Shown here: one piece after another, positions 4,859 to 6,127 of the stretch
Numbering within the stretch: position 1 is the stretch's first letter
Layout: each line of letters opens with the position of its first letter
From: a bacterium
GTDB taxonomy: Bacteria > Verrucomicrobiota > Verrucomicrobiia > Opitutales > UBA953
Direction of reading: 5' to 3'
Assembly (NCBI GenBank): GCA_009926645.1
Contig: RFOO01000069.1
Coordinates: forward strand, 1 to 6,127
DNA: 6,127 nucleotides
Position numbers and translations under genes: made by a program
Notes under the pieces: model-generated
Database searches by the model: none
Seen by the model: only the letters and a program-made list of their open reading frames with translations
Told to the model about the DNA's origin: nothing

Positions 4859-6094
4859 TTAGAAGCGAAAGAGATTTTTTAGATTATCCCAAAAACTCTT
4901 CGGACGGCGGACCACGGGGGGCGCATCTTGAATCGCGGCCACCATCATCCCAATCACTCCTGAATATTCAGGCTTACGCAAAGCTTCGCTCTCAAACTGC
5001 GGTACACCCACTCGACTACTCACCCCAAAGACGAGATGTGCACCTTCAGCCGCATCATGCAAATTAGAGGTTCCACCCGTTAACACGACCCCAGACGGCA
5101 AGAAAGCTTGATCAAGTTTTACACTGTGTCCGGGGAAAATTTGTTCGAAATGTCGAAGCACATCTTTTCGTACAAAATCCATTATCTCCTGATAACGAAG
5201 CGATGAAACTTGTGTAATCGTTCCTCGATTAAATTGCTGATCACCCACACCTTTATCTCCATCTTTCCAAATCGTTTGGTTGAGGTCGCTTTCTCGATGC
5301 AAGGCAGAAGCAAAACGAATCTTCAAATCTTCAGCGGTCTCGCGACTGATTCGCAAAGCGACACTTAAATCATTCGTTAAATGTTCACCCCCGACAGGAA
5401 TCGAGCCAGCACAGAGAATATGACCTTTAAAATATAGAATCCAATCCGTCGTGCCAGCACCCACATCGATGACCAATACCCCGCCCTGTTTTTCCGATTC
5501 AGAAACCACAGCACAGCCTGAAGCATGAGAGGCGAGGATAAATTCACTAACATTCACGCTCATGGCATTCATCATTGAGACACGGAAGCGCACATTCCCT
5601 TCTTCCATCGTCGTCCGCCAAAAGTTCACTTCCAATCGTCGACCCTGTAAGCCCACGGGATTAGCAACTTGTTTGCCGTCCAGCAGAGTCGGCTGACGCA
5701 TGTACAGCATGATGAGACGTCCCGCTGGAGGCTCAACGCGCTTGGCCGATCGAATGGCCTCATCTAAGTCTTGTTTCGTCACTTTTCCATCATGCGCTGG
5801 TACAGGAATGAATCCTTTAACGCGCTCACCATCCACCGCAGGACCGGCAATCGAAAGGTAAACATAATGGACGGGTCGTTGCGAAACACGTTCCAAATCA
5901 TTAATCACTTCGTGCACGCCAGCGTGTAATTTATCTAAGTCTGTCACCGTCCCTTTCACAACCCCATCGGTGCGACGTTCGCTAAAACCTAACATGCGCG
6001 CCTTTCCGTCAATCACTTGACCCACCAAGGCCACGGTCTTTTGCGTGCCAATATCAATAACAGTGATGAGAGAAGGAAGTGGCTTGGGGGTCAT
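4859..6094 (-). CDS. ftsA: Cell division protein FtsA
   Basis: 411 residues, close to the usual 420. FtsA is the actin-fold ATP-binding protein that ties FtsZ filaments to the inner face of the cytoplasmic membrane and recruits later division proteins. It shows phosphate-1 VIDIGTQKT (12-20), the 1C subdomain region (about 85-165), phosphate-2 VIDVGAGTTD (208-217), IPVGGEHLTNDLS (232-244) and the adenosine motif VVLTGGTSNL (336-345). The terminal KSFWDNLKNLFRF (399-411) is an amphipathic membrane-targeting helix. The ATG overlaps the stop of an upstream frame as ATGA, and ftsZ follows after two bases, the normal ftsQ-ftsA-ftsZ arrangement. There is no Shine-Dalgarno sequence; translation probably depends on coupling from upstream. 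All key motifs look intact. Confidence 0.96.
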   Translation of the reverse strand: MTPKPLPSLITVIDIGTQKTVALVGQVIDGKARMLGFSERRTDGVVKGTVTDLDKLHAGVHEVINDLERVSQRPVHYVYLSIAGPAVDGERVKGFIPVPAHDGKVTKQDLDEAIRSAKRVEPPAGRLIMLYMRQPTLLDGKQVANPVGLQGRRLEVNFWRTTMEEGNVRFRVSMMNAMSVNVSEFILASHASGCAVVSESEKQGGVLVIDVGAGTTDWILYFKGHILCAGSIPVGGEHLTNDLSVALRISRETAEDLKIRFASALHRESDLNQTIWKDGDKGVGDQQFNRGTITQVSSLRYQEIMDFVRKDVLRHFEQIFPGHSVKLDQAFLPSGVVLTGGTSNLHDAAEGAHLVFGVSSRVGVPQFESEALRKPEYSGVIGMMVAAIQDAPPVVRRPKSFWDNLKNLFRF

Positions 6095-6127
6095 CGGGAG
6101 GTAACGGGTACGAGACGAGGCTCAGGG
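6091..6127 (-). CDS. C-terminal tail of an upstream gene, possibly ftsQ
   Basis: The minus strand in the frame ending at TGA (6093-6091) is open to the right edge and encodes PEPRLVPVTSR before the stop. The TGA overlaps the ftsA start as ATGA. The tail is too short to identify by sequence. FtsQ is suggested only by the common ftsQ-ftsA-ftsZ order. The other upstream frame checked hits a stop at once (TGA at 6124-6122), which slightly supports this one as the real gene. Confidence 0.45.
   Translation of the reverse strand, partial: PEPRLVPVTSR

Overview
The window most likely comes from a Gram-negative bacterium of the Verrucomicrobiota (PVC superphylum). This is inferred from four things: a strongly divergent FtsZ that keeps the C-terminal FtsA-binding tail, a DUF2851 protein, a two-partner-secretion (TPS) exoprotein that implies an outer membrane, and start codons that almost all lack a usable Shine-Dalgarno sequence. 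I assign the phylum with moderate confidence only.

Layout from left to right. (1) Bases 1-596, minus strand, hold the N-terminal 198 residues of a TpsA-type exoprotein: a signal peptide followed by a haemagglutination-activity (TPS) domain. The gene runs off the left edge. (2) Bases 597-1137 are an AT-rich, gene-free stretch full of small dyad structures. They include a perfect 7-1-7 palindrome of the Fur/PerR operator type lying on a plausible minus-strand promoter, a 15-bp-arm inverted repeat, an 8-bp stem-loop, a run of back-to-back GC-rich hairpins, and a short octamer repeat. (3) Bases 1138-1224, minus strand, encode tRNA-Ser(UGA), with its 3' end facing the TPS region. (4) Bases 1334-2464, plus strand, encode a DUF2851 protein of unknown function. 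(5) Bases 2461-6127, minus strand, form what looks like the end of a division and cell wall (dcw) type operon. In transcription order this is the tail of an upstream gene (position suggests ftsQ), ftsA, ftsZ, then sufS. The DUF2851 and sufS genes converge, and their stop codons overlap within CTAA.

How the genes work together: FtsA is the actin-like membrane anchor with a C-terminal amphipathic helix. It should recruit FtsZ through the conserved FtsZ tail peptide to build the division ring. FtsZ here departs from the family at the tubulin signature loop and at the catalytic T7 loop, which is the most notable protein-level observation. SufS is a class II cysteine desulfurase supplying sulfur for Fe-S cluster assembly; it sits 50 bp downstream of ftsZ without its usual suf partners in view. 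The TPS exoprotein is a cell-surface or secreted beta-helix protein whose TpsB transporter must be encoded outside the window. I found no CRISPR array, transposase or other mobile gene.
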